A stretch of DNA of 9,197 nt, taken from contig CANGUQ010000129.1 of assembly GCA_947456915.1 (NCBI GenBank), forward strand, positions 1 to 9,197, read 5' to 3'. The DNA comes from Betaproteobacteria bacterium. Its GTDB lineage: Bacteria; Pseudomonadota; Gammaproteobacteria; Burkholderiales; CAIKXV01. The notes beneath the pieces are model-generated. The model saw nothing but the letters and a program-made list of their open reading frames with translations. It was not told the origin of the DNA and did no database searches. Made by a program: the position numbers and the translations under genes. Positions 1-6,313 of this stretch are shown one piece after another. Positions within the stretch are counted from its first letter, which is position 1. Each line of letters opens with the position of its first letter.

Positions 1-1
1 G

Positions 2-814
2 TCGGCGACGCTGCTCGCAGCGTGTTCGCCGCTGGCGGTGCTCGAACGCTCGGTGCCCGTCGACACCTACCGGTTGCAGGCCGACGTCGCGTACGGCCCG
101 CACCCGCGCCAGCGTCTGGACGTCTACCTGCCGCGCGATCCCGCGCCCGGTGCAGCGCCGGTACTGGTGTTCTTCTATGGCGGCGCGTGGACCTCGGGCG
201 AACGCGCCCTGTATCGCTTCGTCGGAGAGGCATTCGCCGCGCGCGGGATCATCACCGTGCTCCCGGACTACCGGCTGCACCCGGAGGTGAAGTTTCCCGA
301 CTTCATCGACGACTGCGCGCGCGCCCTGCGCTGGACGTTCGACCATGCCAAGCAGCTAGGCGGCGATGTCACGCGGATCCACATCGGCGGCCACTCCGCG
401 GGCGCCTACAACGCGGCGATGGTGGCGTTCGATCCGCGCTACGCTGCTGCGGTCGGCGTGCAGCGCGAGCGCATCGCCGGCTTCATCGGTCTCGCCGGCC
501 CGTACGACTTCCTGCCGCTGACCGGGCGCCTGACGCGCGCCATCTTCGGCTATCCGGACACCTCGCCGCAGACCCAGCCGATCACCTTCGCCGCTGGCGG
601 CGGGCCGCGCGCGCTGCTGCTGTATGCCAGCGTCGACAACATCGTCGGCGCGCACAACAGCGTGAACTTCGCGCAGCGGCTGCAGTCGGCGGGTGTGCCG
701 GTGCGGCTGCTCGCCTACGACACGCTCGGCCATCGCACGCTGGTGGGCTCGCTCGCGCGGCCGCTGCAGTGGCTCGCGCCCACCGCCGACGAGATCGCGG
801 GCTTCATCCGCTGA
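2..814 (+). CDS. Alpha/beta-hydrolase (esterase-like) lipoprotein, 5' partial
   Basis: The gene enters from the left edge, so its true start lies outside the window. A GTG at 38 is only an internal valine: the same frame is open to the edge and encodes the end of a lipoprotein signal peptide, with lipobox L-A-A-C and the cysteine codon at 23-25. Serine follows the cysteine, so outer-membrane rather than inner-membrane anchoring is likely. The body is a compact alpha/beta-hydrolase of the BD-FAE/HSL carboxylesterase type. An oxyanion-loop motif YGGAW lies near 176-190. The nucleophile elbow GHSAG has its serine codon at 395-397. The probable acid is the Asp at 635-637 (in VDNIV) and the probable base the His at 731-733 (in GHRT), giving a complete triad. 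The usual HGGGW reads YGGAW here. Substrate cannot be told; esters of short acids or aryl esters would fit the family. It precedes the PrpD-like gene on the same strand with an 87-bp gap. Confidence 0.88.
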   Translation, partial: SATLLAACSPLAVLERSVPVDTYRLQADVAYGPHPRQRLDVYLPRDPAPGAAPVLVFFYGGAWTSGERALYRFVGEAFAARGIITVLPDYRLHPEVKFPDFIDDCARALRWTFDHAKQLGGDVTRIHIGGHSAGAYNAAMVAFDPRYAAAVGVQRERIAGFIGLAGPYDFLPLTGRLTRAIFGYPDTSPQTQPITFAAGGGPRALLLYASVDNIVGAHNSVNFAQRLQSAGVPVRLLAYDTLGHRTLVGSLARPLQWLAPTADEIAGFIR

Positions 815-827
815 GCCCGCCCGCCGG

Positions 828-836
828 CCCCCCCCC
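828..836. repeat. Run of nine cytosines
   Basis: A homopolymer of nine C residues followed by GGG lies in the gap between the esterase and the PrpD-like gene. It is outside both reading frames if the second gene starts at 902. Its length should be treated with caution, since such runs are prone to sequencing error and to slippage. Confidence 0.6.
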
Positions 837-863
837 GGGCAATGCGGCACACGCAGGTGCCAG

Positions 864-872
864 TGCTAGAGT
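864..872 (+). promoter_or_regulatory. Candidate extended -10 promoter of the PrpD-like gene
   Basis: TGC followed by TAGAGT (867-872) matches an extended sigma-70 -10 element. Transcription would begin near 879 and leave a leader of about 23 nt before the ATG at 902. No convincing -35 hexamer is seen about 17 bp upstream, which is tolerated with extended -10 sites. The placement argues against the upstream ATG at 842, which would lie ahead of the promoter. Confidence 0.35.
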
Positions 873-901
873 CCGGAGCTTCGCAACGACCGGACGCCGC
901 C

Positions 902-2323
902 ATGCCCTCGCCACTGGACGCTCCCACCGCGACCCTCGCCGACTTCGTCACCCGCGCCGACCCCGCTGCCGTCCCGCACACCGTACGGCACGAAGCCACG
1001 CGCTCGCTGGTGAACGTGCTCGGTTGCGCACTGGGCGGCGCCCGGGACGCAGCCACCCGCCTGCTGTGGTCGGCACTGCAGCCGTGCGCCGGGGCCCCTG
1101 CTGCGACGCTGCTCGTGACCGGCGAGCGCACCGATGCGCTCACCGCGGCACTGGTCAACGGCTACGCAAGCAACATCCTCGACTTCGACGACACGCATCT
1201 GGCGACGGTAATCCACCCGGGGCCGCCGGTGTTCAGTGCACTGCTCGCGCTCGCCGAGTGGCTGCAGGCGAGCACCGTCGCCGGCGCAGGCGGCGCCGGC
1301 CTGCCGCCTGCCCCCGCCCGCAGCCCGGTGAGCGGCGACGATCTGCTGCACGCCTTCCTGCTCGGCATGGAAGTGGCATGCCGCACCGGCGTGGCGATCG
1401 GTCCCGGACACTACGCGCGCGGCTGGCACATCACCGGTACCTGCGGCGTGCTCGGCGCGGCAGCGGGCGCTGCGCGCCTGCTGCGTCTGGACGCGGCGCG
1501 CACCACCGCGGCACTGGGCATCGCCGCCACGCAGGCCGGCGGGTTGAGCGAGATGATGGGCGGCATGTGCAAGACCTTCAACATCGCGCGCGCCGGACGC
1601 GAGGGCCTTGCTGCCGCACTGCTCGCCGCGCGCGGGTTCACCAGTTCGCAGCGTGCGCTGGAGGCGCCGCGCGGCTTCGCCCACGTGCTCGCCGACGGAC
1701 TCGATCGCGAGGCGCTGGTGGGCGAACTCGGCGAGCGCTGGGAAGCCGGACGCAACACCTACAAGCCCTACCCGTGCGGCATCGTGCTGCACCCGCTGAT
1801 CGACGCCTGTCTCGACCTCGTGCAGGCTCACGATCTGCAGCCTGCGCAGATCGCCGCCGTCGACCTGCAGGTGCATCCGCTCGTGCTCAAGCTCACGTGG
1901 CGCACCGATCCGCAGGACGGCCTCGCCTCGAAGCTCAGCTACACCCACGCCGCGGCTGTCGCGCTGGTGCAGCGCGACGCTGGCGTCGCGCAGTTCAGCG
2001 ACGAGTGCGCGCGCAACACGCAGGTGGTCGCGATGCGCTCGCGCATCCGCGCCGTGGAAGACGCCAGCCTCGCCTCGGATCAGGTGCAGGCGACGATCCG
2101 GATGAACGACGGGCGGCAGTTCAGCACCCGTGTCGAGCACGCCTGCGGCAGCCTCGACAACCCGCTCGGCGACGACGCGCTGTCGCGGAAGTTTCGCGCG
2201 CTGGCGGATCCGGCTCTGGGTGCACAGCAGGCGCAGCGCGCGCTCGACCTGGCCTGGGGGGTCGCAACGCTGCCGGCGGCTGGCGAACTCGCGCGCGCCT
2301 GCGCCGCAACCGCCATGGCGTGA
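902..2323 (+). CDS. MmgE/PrpD family protein (dehydratase/decarboxylase-type lyase)
   Basis: This 473-residue protein belongs to the MmgE/PrpD superfamily, whose members include 2-methylcitrate dehydratase and cis-aconitate decarboxylase and which acts on small carboxylic acids in the cytoplasm. The signature NILDFDDTH is at residues 91-99. From memory of cis-aconitate decarboxylase, the catalytic positions appear kept: D94, T98, H105, H176 (in GWHIT), K224 (in MCKTF) and H297 (after KPYPC at 288-292). The position that is usually His after the K224 loop is Asn here. Residues about 125-142 form a Gly/Ala/Pro-rich insertion relative to the usual family sequence. The frame also has an ATG at 842, but 902 is preferred: conserved sequence begins soon after it, a weak GGA lies 7 nt upstream, and a candidate promoter lies between the two ATGs. 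No prpB or prpC neighbour is present, so methylcitrate-cycle function is not supported and the substrate is unknown. Confidence 0.9.
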   Translation: MPSPLDAPTATLADFVTRADPAAVPHTVRHEATRSLVNVLGCALGGARDAATRLLWSALQPCAGAPAATLLVTGERTDALTAALVNGYASNILDFDDTHLATVIHPGPPVFSALLALAEWLQASTVAGAGGAGLPPAPARSPVSGDDLLHAFLLGMEVACRTGVAIGPGHYARGWHITGTCGVLGAAAGAARLLRLDAARTTAALGIAATQAGGLSEMMGGMCKTFNIARAGREGLAAALLAARGFTSSQRALEAPRGFAHVLADGLDREALVGELGERWEAGRNTYKPYPCGIVLHPLIDACLDLVQAHDLQPAQIAAVDLQVHPLVLKLTWRTDPQDGLASKLSYTHAAAVALVQRDAGVAQFSDECARNTQVVAMRSRIRAVEDASLASDQVQATIRMNDGRQFSTRVEHACGSLDNPLGDDALSRKFRALADPALGAQQAQRALDLAWGVATLPAAGELARACAATAMA

Positions 2324-2366
2324 GTGCGCGATGCAGGTCGGCTGCCGGCGCTGACGGCCGTACCGC

Positions 2367-2381
2367 GCGCGCCGGGCGCGC
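2367..2381. terminator. Weak GC hairpin between convergent genes
   Basis: A short inverted repeat, GCGCGC against GCGCGC-type arms around a small CGG-containing loop, lies in the 61-bp gap between the converging PrpD-like and transporter-like genes. The position suits a two-way terminator, but neither side has a T-tract and such repeats are common by chance in this base composition. Confidence 0.2.
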
Positions 2382-2384
2382 CGC

Positions 2385-3752
2385 TCAGGCGAGCCGGAGA
2401 TACGCGTAGATGTTGAGCATGACGATGCTCACCGCGAGCATCGTCGCCAGATACGGCCGGTTCCATCGCATGTACGTGGTGACCGGGATGCCGTAGCGCG
2501 CCTGCATCGAGAGCACGGTGCCGGAAGTCGCGCAGGCCGGCAGCCCGAGCGCCCACGAACCGAGAAAGGCACAGGCGAGCAGGTCGGGATCGGGCGACAG
2601 CGGCGCGAGCCACACCCCGATCAGCGGCACGGTGACGATCGGGTGCAACCCCAGCCACGCCACCCCCGTGCAGATCACCAGCACCAGGCTCGCCTCGATG
2701 CCGCCGAAGCGGGAGAACGGTGCGCCGATGTCGAATGCGGTGAGCAGTGCGGACAGACCGGCCGCCAGCACCGCCGCCGCCATGAAGATCCACACCTCGC
2801 CGGCCAGTCCCGGCAGCCGCGACGGGACGTGATCGCGCAACTGGGCGGCCGCCTCCTGCGGCCCGTCGCGCACGACGAGGGTGAGCGCGCTGATCAGGAT
2901 CGCCAGCGTCGCGATCACCGGCAGCACCGACCACTGCGGCTGCCACTCGTGCACCGCGAACACGCCCGCCGCCAGCGCGAACGGGATCCACAGCGCCCCG
3001 ACGTCGATCGGATAGCCCTCGAAACTGCGCGCGTGATCGAAGCGCGCGGTCGACAGCCAGGCCCACAGCACGAGCACGCCGATCGCCGCCATCGGGAGTC
3101 CCATCGCCATCAGGGTGAACAGATTGGCGCCCTTGGCCACCGTGAGCGCCACCGCCATCGAGCCGAGAAACGGCGACCAGAACGCAGAGATCGAGAATGA
3201 GGTGCCCAGCGCAAGTGCCTGCTGGCGGGTGAGCGTGCCGGCAGAGGGTACCGGATGGCCGGCAGGCGGGTCGCCGGCAGACGGCACGCGGCGCAGGCGG
3301 TCGGCCGCGATCAGCGCTGCAGTCAGATTGATCACCGCGCCGAACAGATGCACCCCGAGGATGGTGCGGGCGAGCGCGAGGCGGCCGCGCCGCAGCGGCG
3401 CCGCGTCCGCCTGCGCGCTCACGCTCACCCGCTGCAGGAAGGCCACGCCCACCAGCATCGCGATGATCATCGTGTTCATCGTCAGGGCCCTGGCGACCAG
3501 CCCACCCTGCCCGTGCGCGAAGCCCCAGGCGATGCCCGCCACGCCGAGAACGATCATCACGATCACCAGCGTCTTCTGCCGGCGCCCGAGGCGCGTCCAC
3601 AGGGGCGCGGCAGCGACCCACGCCACGACCCCGGCCACCCAGTCGGGAAAGCCTGGCGCAACTTCGCCCGCGATGCCGAGTGCGACCACCGCCAGCAGCA
3701 GCCAGCCGCTCGCTGCCAGCAGCGCGGAGGTCGCGCGACGATCTTCTGCCAT
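2385..3752 (-). CDS. Multi-span inner-membrane protein, ion-transporter-superfamily-like
   Basis: The 455-residue product is almost wholly hydrophobic, with about 11-12 candidate membrane spans (for example near residues 11-29, 60-79, 91-107, 208-233, 274-295, 351-370 and 433-452). Two similarly placed segments carry small and polar residues: residues 182-195 (LGTSFSISAFWSPF), and 401-413 (ALGLPACATSGTV). Each is near helix-breaking Gly/Pro, as in the re-entrant hairpins of the ArsB/NhaD/DASS transporters. The segment GLHPIVTVPLIG (368-379) also suits that fold. I infer a two-repeat secondary transporter; the substrate is unknown and the family assignment is by eye. A hydrophilic stretch at 151-176, rich in Pro, Gly and Arg, looks like a cytoplasmic loop splitting the halves. 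The frame is open upstream to 4046 but has no membrane-like or conserved character there, so the ATG at 3752 is chosen. A GGAG lies only 2 nt from it, closer than normal. Confidence 0.72.
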   Translation of the reverse strand: MAEDRRATSALLAASGWLLLAVVALGIAGEVAPGFPDWVAGVVAWVAAAPLWTRLGRRQKTLVIVMIVLGVAGIAWGFAHGQGGLVARALTMNTMIIAMLVGVAFLQRVSVSAQADAAPLRRGRLALARTILGVHLFGAVINLTAALIAADRLRRVPSAGDPPAGHPVPSAGTLTRQQALALGTSFSISAFWSPFLGSMAVALTVAKGANLFTLMAMGLPMAAIGVLVLWAWLSTARFDHARSFEGYPIDVGALWIPFALAAGVFAVHEWQPQWSVLPVIATLAILISALTLVVRDGPQEAAAQLRDHVPSRLPGLAGEVWIFMAAAVLAAGLSALLTAFDIGAPFSRFGGIEASLVLVICTGVAWLGLHPIVTVPLIGVWLAPLSPDPDLLACAFLGSWALGLPACATSGTVLSMQARYGIPVTTYMRWNRPYLATMLAVSIVMLNIYAYLRLA

Positions 3753-3759
3753 TGCTCCG

Positions 3760-3765
3760 ACTATA
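3760..3765 (-). promoter_or_regulatory. Candidate -10 box directly before the transporter-like gene
   Basis: Read on the minus strand the hexamer is TATAGT, a good -10 match and an A/T island in very GC-rich DNA. It ends only 7 nt before the ATG at 3752, so transcription would start at or next to the start codon. No clear -35 hexamer is seen at the usual distance. If used, the message would be leaderless or nearly so. Confidence 0.35.
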
Positions 3766-3782
3766 CGGCCGAATGCGCGCCG

Positions 3783-3810
3783 GCAGCGCAGCACGCGTGC
3801 GCAGCGCAGC
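3783..3810. repeat. Direct repeat flanking a 10-bp palindrome in the divergent control region
   Basis: GCAGCGCAGC occurs at 3783-3792 and again at 3801-3810. The two copies overlap and enclose the perfect palindrome GCACGCGTGC at 3791-3800. The array lies in the 103-bp gap between the two divergent membrane-protein genes, so it could be an operator for one or both. The sequence is low in complexity and could be chance. Confidence 0.4.
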
Positions 3811-3855
3811 GCGCCGCATCGTGCCGATCGGCGCGTTTTCCGCGAAGATCGGGCG

Positions 3856-4635
3856 ATGGGTACGATCCTGGTGTTCAAGCTGTTGACGATGCCGGTGGTG
3901 ATGACCACGGCGACACTGGCCGGCCGCCGCTTCGGTCCGGCGGTGGCCGGACTGATCCTCGGGCTGCCGATCGTGTCGGGTCCGATCTCGGTGTTCGTGG
4001 CGATCGAACAGGGCGTGCCGTTCGCGCAGCGTGCCGCCACCGGCACGCTGCTCGGGCTGATCGCGCTGGCGGCCTACGCGCTGGCCTACGGACACGCTGC
4101 GCAGCGGCTGGGCTGGATCGGATCCCTCGTCTGCGGGCTGGCCACGACGGTGGTGAGCGTGACGCTGCTCAACGTGGTGGAGATTCCCGAACCGGCGGTG
4201 ATCTGGGTCACCTGCGCCGCCGTGGCCGCCGTGATCTGGCTGTGCCCGGGCCCGGGTGAGCCGGTCGCGCGCCCGCCGGCGCCCGGCTGGGACCTGCCCG
4301 CGCGCATCGCGGTGGCCACCGCGTTCATGCTCACCGTCACCGTCGCTGCCGAGGCGATCGGCCCGGCAATGACGGGCATGGCCTCGACCTTCCCGGTAAT
4401 GCTGTCGGTGATGGCACCGTTCACCCATCGCGTCGAGGGACGCGCGGCCGTGGTGGCAATGATGCGCGGCTGTGCCGAAGGGCTGGTCACCTTCGCGCTG
4501 TTCTTCCAGGTGCTCAGGCTGCTGCTGGGCGTGCTGCCGCCGGTGGCCGCCTACCTGATCGCGCTCGCCGCCTCGCTCGCGCTGGCGCTGGTCGTGCTCC
4601 TGCTGCAGCGTCGACGCGCAGTCGCCGTGCGCTGA
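3856..4635 (+). CDS. Multi-span membrane protein with two GlpM-like repeats
   Basis: The 259-residue product has about eight hydrophobic spans and no catalytic motif. It reads as a tandem duplication. Residues about 15-77 align without gaps to about 157-219 (offset 142), sharing G27/G169, P28/P170, A29/A171, G32/G174, P38/P180, F47/F189, G53/G195, G63/G205 and G67/G209. Each half shows the pattern G-x4-(L/F)-P followed 15 residues later by G. As I recall it, E. coli GlpM (about 110 residues, one module) has the same spacing in its AGLIPLFP segment and the Gly after it. I therefore infer a fused two-module relative of GlpM; GlpM itself has no settled function. A Pro/Gly-rich linker at 131-146 separates the halves. 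The ATG at 3856 is chosen because hydrophobic sequence starts there and the open frame further upstream is Arg/Ala-rich shadow. No strong ribosome binding site is seen. It is divergent from the transporter-like gene. Confidence 0.75.
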   Translation: MGTILVFKLLTMPVVMTTATLAGRRFGPAVAGLILGLPIVSGPISVFVAIEQGVPFAQRAATGTLLGLIALAAYALAYGHAAQRLGWIGSLVCGLATTVVSVTLLNVVEIPEPAVIWVTCAAVAAVIWLCPGPGEPVARPPAPGWDLPARIAVATAFMLTVTVAAEAIGPAMTGMASTFPVMLSVMAPFTHRVEGRAAVVAMMRGCAEGLVTFALFFQVLRLLLGVLPPVAAYLIALAASLALALVVLLLQRRRAVAVR

Positions 4636-4692
4636 GCCGGACGCACCGCACGCCGCCAGCACTGGCGTCGATTCAGCACCGGGCGCGCCGGC

Positions 4693-4710
4693 GCGGCTGC
4701 ATCAGGCCGC
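4693..4710. terminator. Weak hairpin downstream of the GlpM-like gene
   Basis: GCGGC (4693-4697) pairs with GCCGC (4706-4710), and one inner T-G pair leaves a 6-nt loop. It lies 57 bp past the stop codon at 4635 in the convergent gap 4636-4769. No T-tract follows, so intrinsic termination is only a possibility. The rest of this gap shows no gene. Confidence 0.2.
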
Positions 4711-4748
4711 ACCTGGCTGTCGCACACCAGCGAACGGGGAGCGCCGCG

Positions 4749-4761
4749 ACGCCCTCGGCGT
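4749..4761 (-). terminator. Small hairpin just past the amidase stop
   Basis: A perfect 5-bp stem, ACGCC against GGCGT with a 3-nt loop, begins 8 nt after the end of the amidase gene when read on the minus strand. The position is right for a terminator, but the stem is short and no T-run follows. Confidence 0.22.
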
Positions 4762-4769
4762 GACAGGGC

Positions 4770-6053
4770 TCAGCGCGACAGGATCTTGCGCGCTGCGTCT
4801 GCCGCGAGCAGCACTGCGGTGTCGCCGCGATACGGCCCCACGAACTGCACGCCCAGCGGCAGGCCCTTCTGCCCCTGTCCGCAGGGAATGGTCACGCAGG
4901 GCAGCCCGAGCGTGGTCCAGTTGCGGTTGAACAGCGCGTTGCCGGTGGTGGTCAGGCCGAACGGCGCCTCGCCGGGCGCGCTGGGCGTGAGCAGCACGTC
5001 GACCGAGCGGAACGCGTCGTGGAACATGCCACCCACCTCCAGCACCACGTCGATCGCGCGCTCGTAGTGCTCGCGCGTGGTCGCCCGGCCACGCTCGATG
5101 CGCGTGCGCAGGTCCTCGCTGAGCCGTTCGCGGTGGTGATCGTATTCGTAGCCGAGGGAGAACGCCTCTTCGTACTGCATGATCGTGGTGTTCGCGTCGT
5201 AGATGGCCACCGCCTGCGGCGGCAGGTCGGCATCGACCACCGCCCACCCGGCTGCGCGCAGCCGCTCGGCAACGCTGGCAAGCAGCGTGCGCGTGGCCTC
5301 GTCCGTCTTGTCCCAGTGCGGCGTCCGGTACAGCCCCACGCGCGGCGTGCCCTTGTAGCGCGCGAAGTCCGGCATCGTCCGTCCCGACGCGGCACAGGCG
5401 AGCAGTGCCGCATCCTCCACCGAGCGGCCGTGCGTGCCGATCGTGTCGAGCGACTCGGCGACGATCTTGAGTCCGGCGCGATTGATCAGGTTGAACGTGG
5501 GCTTGTAGCCGACGATGCCGCAGAATGCCGCTGGCCGGATCGTCGAGCCGCCGGTCTGCGTGCCGAATGCGACCGGTACCATGTGATCGGCGACCGCCGC
5601 TGCCGAACCGCTCGACGAGCCGCCCGGCGTGTGGCTGAGGTTGTGCGGGTTGCGGGTGCGCGCGGGATGATTGTTCGCGAACTCCGTGGTCTCGGTCTTG
5701 CCGAGGATCACCGCGCCAGCGCGGCGCACCGCCGCAACGCACGCGGCGTCGGCGCGTGGCCGATGCCCGGCGTAGATCGGCGAGTTGTATGCGGTGGGCT
5801 GATCGGCGGTGTCGATGACGTCCTTCACCCCCACCGGCACGCCGTGCAGGAGGCCACGTCGCGGCCCGCGATCGCAGGCGCGCGCCTGCTCGATCGCCGC
5901 CTCCGGATCGACGAACGCCCACGCCTGCACCGCTGCGTCGCGCTCGGCGATGCGGGCGAGGCAACCGCGCACCAGCGCCTCGCTGGTGAGACGTCCGGCG
6001 GCGATCTCGCGCGCGGCCTGCAGGGCCGACATCTGGTTCGGGAGGCTGGCCAT
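4770..6053 (-). CDS. Amidase (amidase-signature family)
   Basis: The 427-residue protein is an amidase-signature hydrolase, cleaving C-N amide bonds to a carboxylate and ammonia or amine; no signal peptide is seen, so it is probably cytoplasmic. The whole Ser-cisSer-Lys triad is visible. Lys77 lies in GVPVGVKD. The Gly/Ser-rich signature GGSSSGSAAAVA starts at residue 144, with cis-Ser146. The nucleophile Ser170 lies in QTGGSTIRP, 24 residues after Ser146 as in other members. Length is normal to slightly short for free-standing amidases. Gln/Asn-tRNA amidotransferase subunit A is related but longer, and no gatB or gatC is nearby, so a catabolic or detoxifying amidase is more likely; the substrate is unknown. 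The open frame extends to 6254, but the ATG at 6053 is preferred because AAGAGG lies 10 nt upstream and the extra residues are Arg/Ala-rich shadow. Confidence 0.92.
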   Translation of the reverse strand: MASLPNQMSALQAAREIAAGRLTSEALVRGCLARIAERDAAVQAWAFVDPEAAIEQARACDRGPRRGLLHGVPVGVKDVIDTADQPTAYNSPIYAGHRPRADAACVAAVRRAGAVILGKTETTEFANNHPARTRNPHNLSHTPGGSSSGSAAAVADHMVPVAFGTQTGGSTIRPAAFCGIVGYKPTFNLINRAGLKIVAESLDTIGTHGRSVEDAALLACAASGRTMPDFARYKGTPRVGLYRTPHWDKTDEATRTLLASVAERLRAAGWAVVDADLPPQAVAIYDANTTIMQYEEAFSLGYEYDHHRERLSEDLRTRIERGRATTREHYERAIDVVLEVGGMFHDAFRSVDVLLTPSAPGEAPFGLTTTGNALFNRNWTTLGLPCVTIPCGQGQKGLPLGVQFVGPYRGDTAVLLAADAARKILSR

Positions 6054-6063
6054 CGGGGACTGT

Positions 6064-6069
6064 CCTCTT
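6064..6069 (-). promoter_or_regulatory. Ribosome binding site of the amidase gene
   Basis: On the minus strand the sequence AAGAGG lies 10 nt before the ATG at 6053. It is the clearest Shine-Dalgarno match in the window and decides the start over the longer open frame. Confidence 0.55.
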
Positions 6070-6087
6070 GTCTGGCTCGAACGCTGG

Positions 6088-6096
6088 ACTTTATCA
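6088..6096 (-). promoter_or_regulatory. Candidate extended -10 promoter of the amidase gene
   Basis: On the minus strand TGATAAAGT contains TG plus the -10 hexamer TAAAGT (6093 to 6088). Transcription would start near 6081 and give a leader of about 28 nt that includes the AAGAGG site. A good -35 is not seen. Confidence 0.4.
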
Positions 6097-6097
6097 C

Positions 6098-6116
6098 GCG
6101 GCCGCACCGCGGCTGC
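6098..6116. promoter_or_regulatory. 19-bp inverted repeat between divergent -10 boxes (candidate operator)
   Basis: GCGGCCGC (6098-6105) and GCGGCTGC (6109-6116) form an 8-bp stem with one G-T pair and a 3-nt ACC centre. The repeat sits between a minus-strand -10 candidate (6088-6093) and a plus-strand one (6119-6124), covering the spacer of both. A dimeric regulator bound here could act on the amidase and the peptidase genes together. GC palindromes are common in this DNA, so this remains a candidate. Confidence 0.35.
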
Positions 6117-6118
6117 TC

Positions 6119-6124
6119 TATGAT
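6119..6124 (+). promoter_or_regulatory. Candidate -10 box of the M16 peptidase gene
   Basis: TATGAT is a five-of-six match to the sigma-70 -10 consensus in otherwise GC-rich DNA. No clear -35 lies 16-18 bp upstream. Use of this site would give the peptidase message a leader of roughly 115 to 185 nt, depending on which start codon is used. The leader holds no convincing gene. Confidence 0.3.
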
Positions 6125-6313
6125 CCGCCGCACCGCTGCACGCCGGCCGAAGCACACGCGCTGCCGCACGCGGCGGCCGGCCCGACACCGCTGCCGGCGG
6201 CACGCCCGAGCAGGCCGGCGCAGCACCTGGCACGCGTACCGCCCGGAATGCCAATCCTGCGCCGAATCAACGCCTTAACCGTCACTTCGAGTCAGCGGCC
6301 CAGCCTTCTGCCC

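Noticed and set aside
842..901. Upstream ATG at 842 as the start of the PrpD-like protein
   Set aside because: The added 20 residues are not family-like, the ATG lacks a usable ribosome site, and a candidate -10 box lies between it and the ATG at 902.
22..2409. A 795-codon plus-strand open frame spanning the esterase and PrpD-like genes
   Set aside because: It runs across two real genes in another frame, is extremely Arg/Ala-rich and has no recognisable domain.
2080..4662. An 860-codon minus-strand open frame across several genes
   Set aside because: It overlaps the PrpD-like gene end, the transporter-like gene and the GlpM-like gene, and has a low-complexity Arg/His/Gly composition typical of shadow frames.
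6120..6278. Small 52-codon plus-strand ORF in the peptidase leader
   Set aside because: Its ATG overlaps the candidate -10 box, there is no ribosome binding site, and the product is mostly Arg/His/Cys from GC-rich sequence. It is only the tail of a longer shadow frame.
5019..6278. A 419-codon plus-strand open frame opposite the amidase
   Set aside because: The minus strand carries a complete amidase-signature triad with correct spacing. The plus-strand product has shadow-like composition and no motif.
6277..6288. AACCGTCACTTC repeated exactly at 8297-8308
   Set aside because: Only two copies about 2 kb apart. The second is explained by coding for Asn-Arg-His-Phe in the peptidase, so it is most likely chance.
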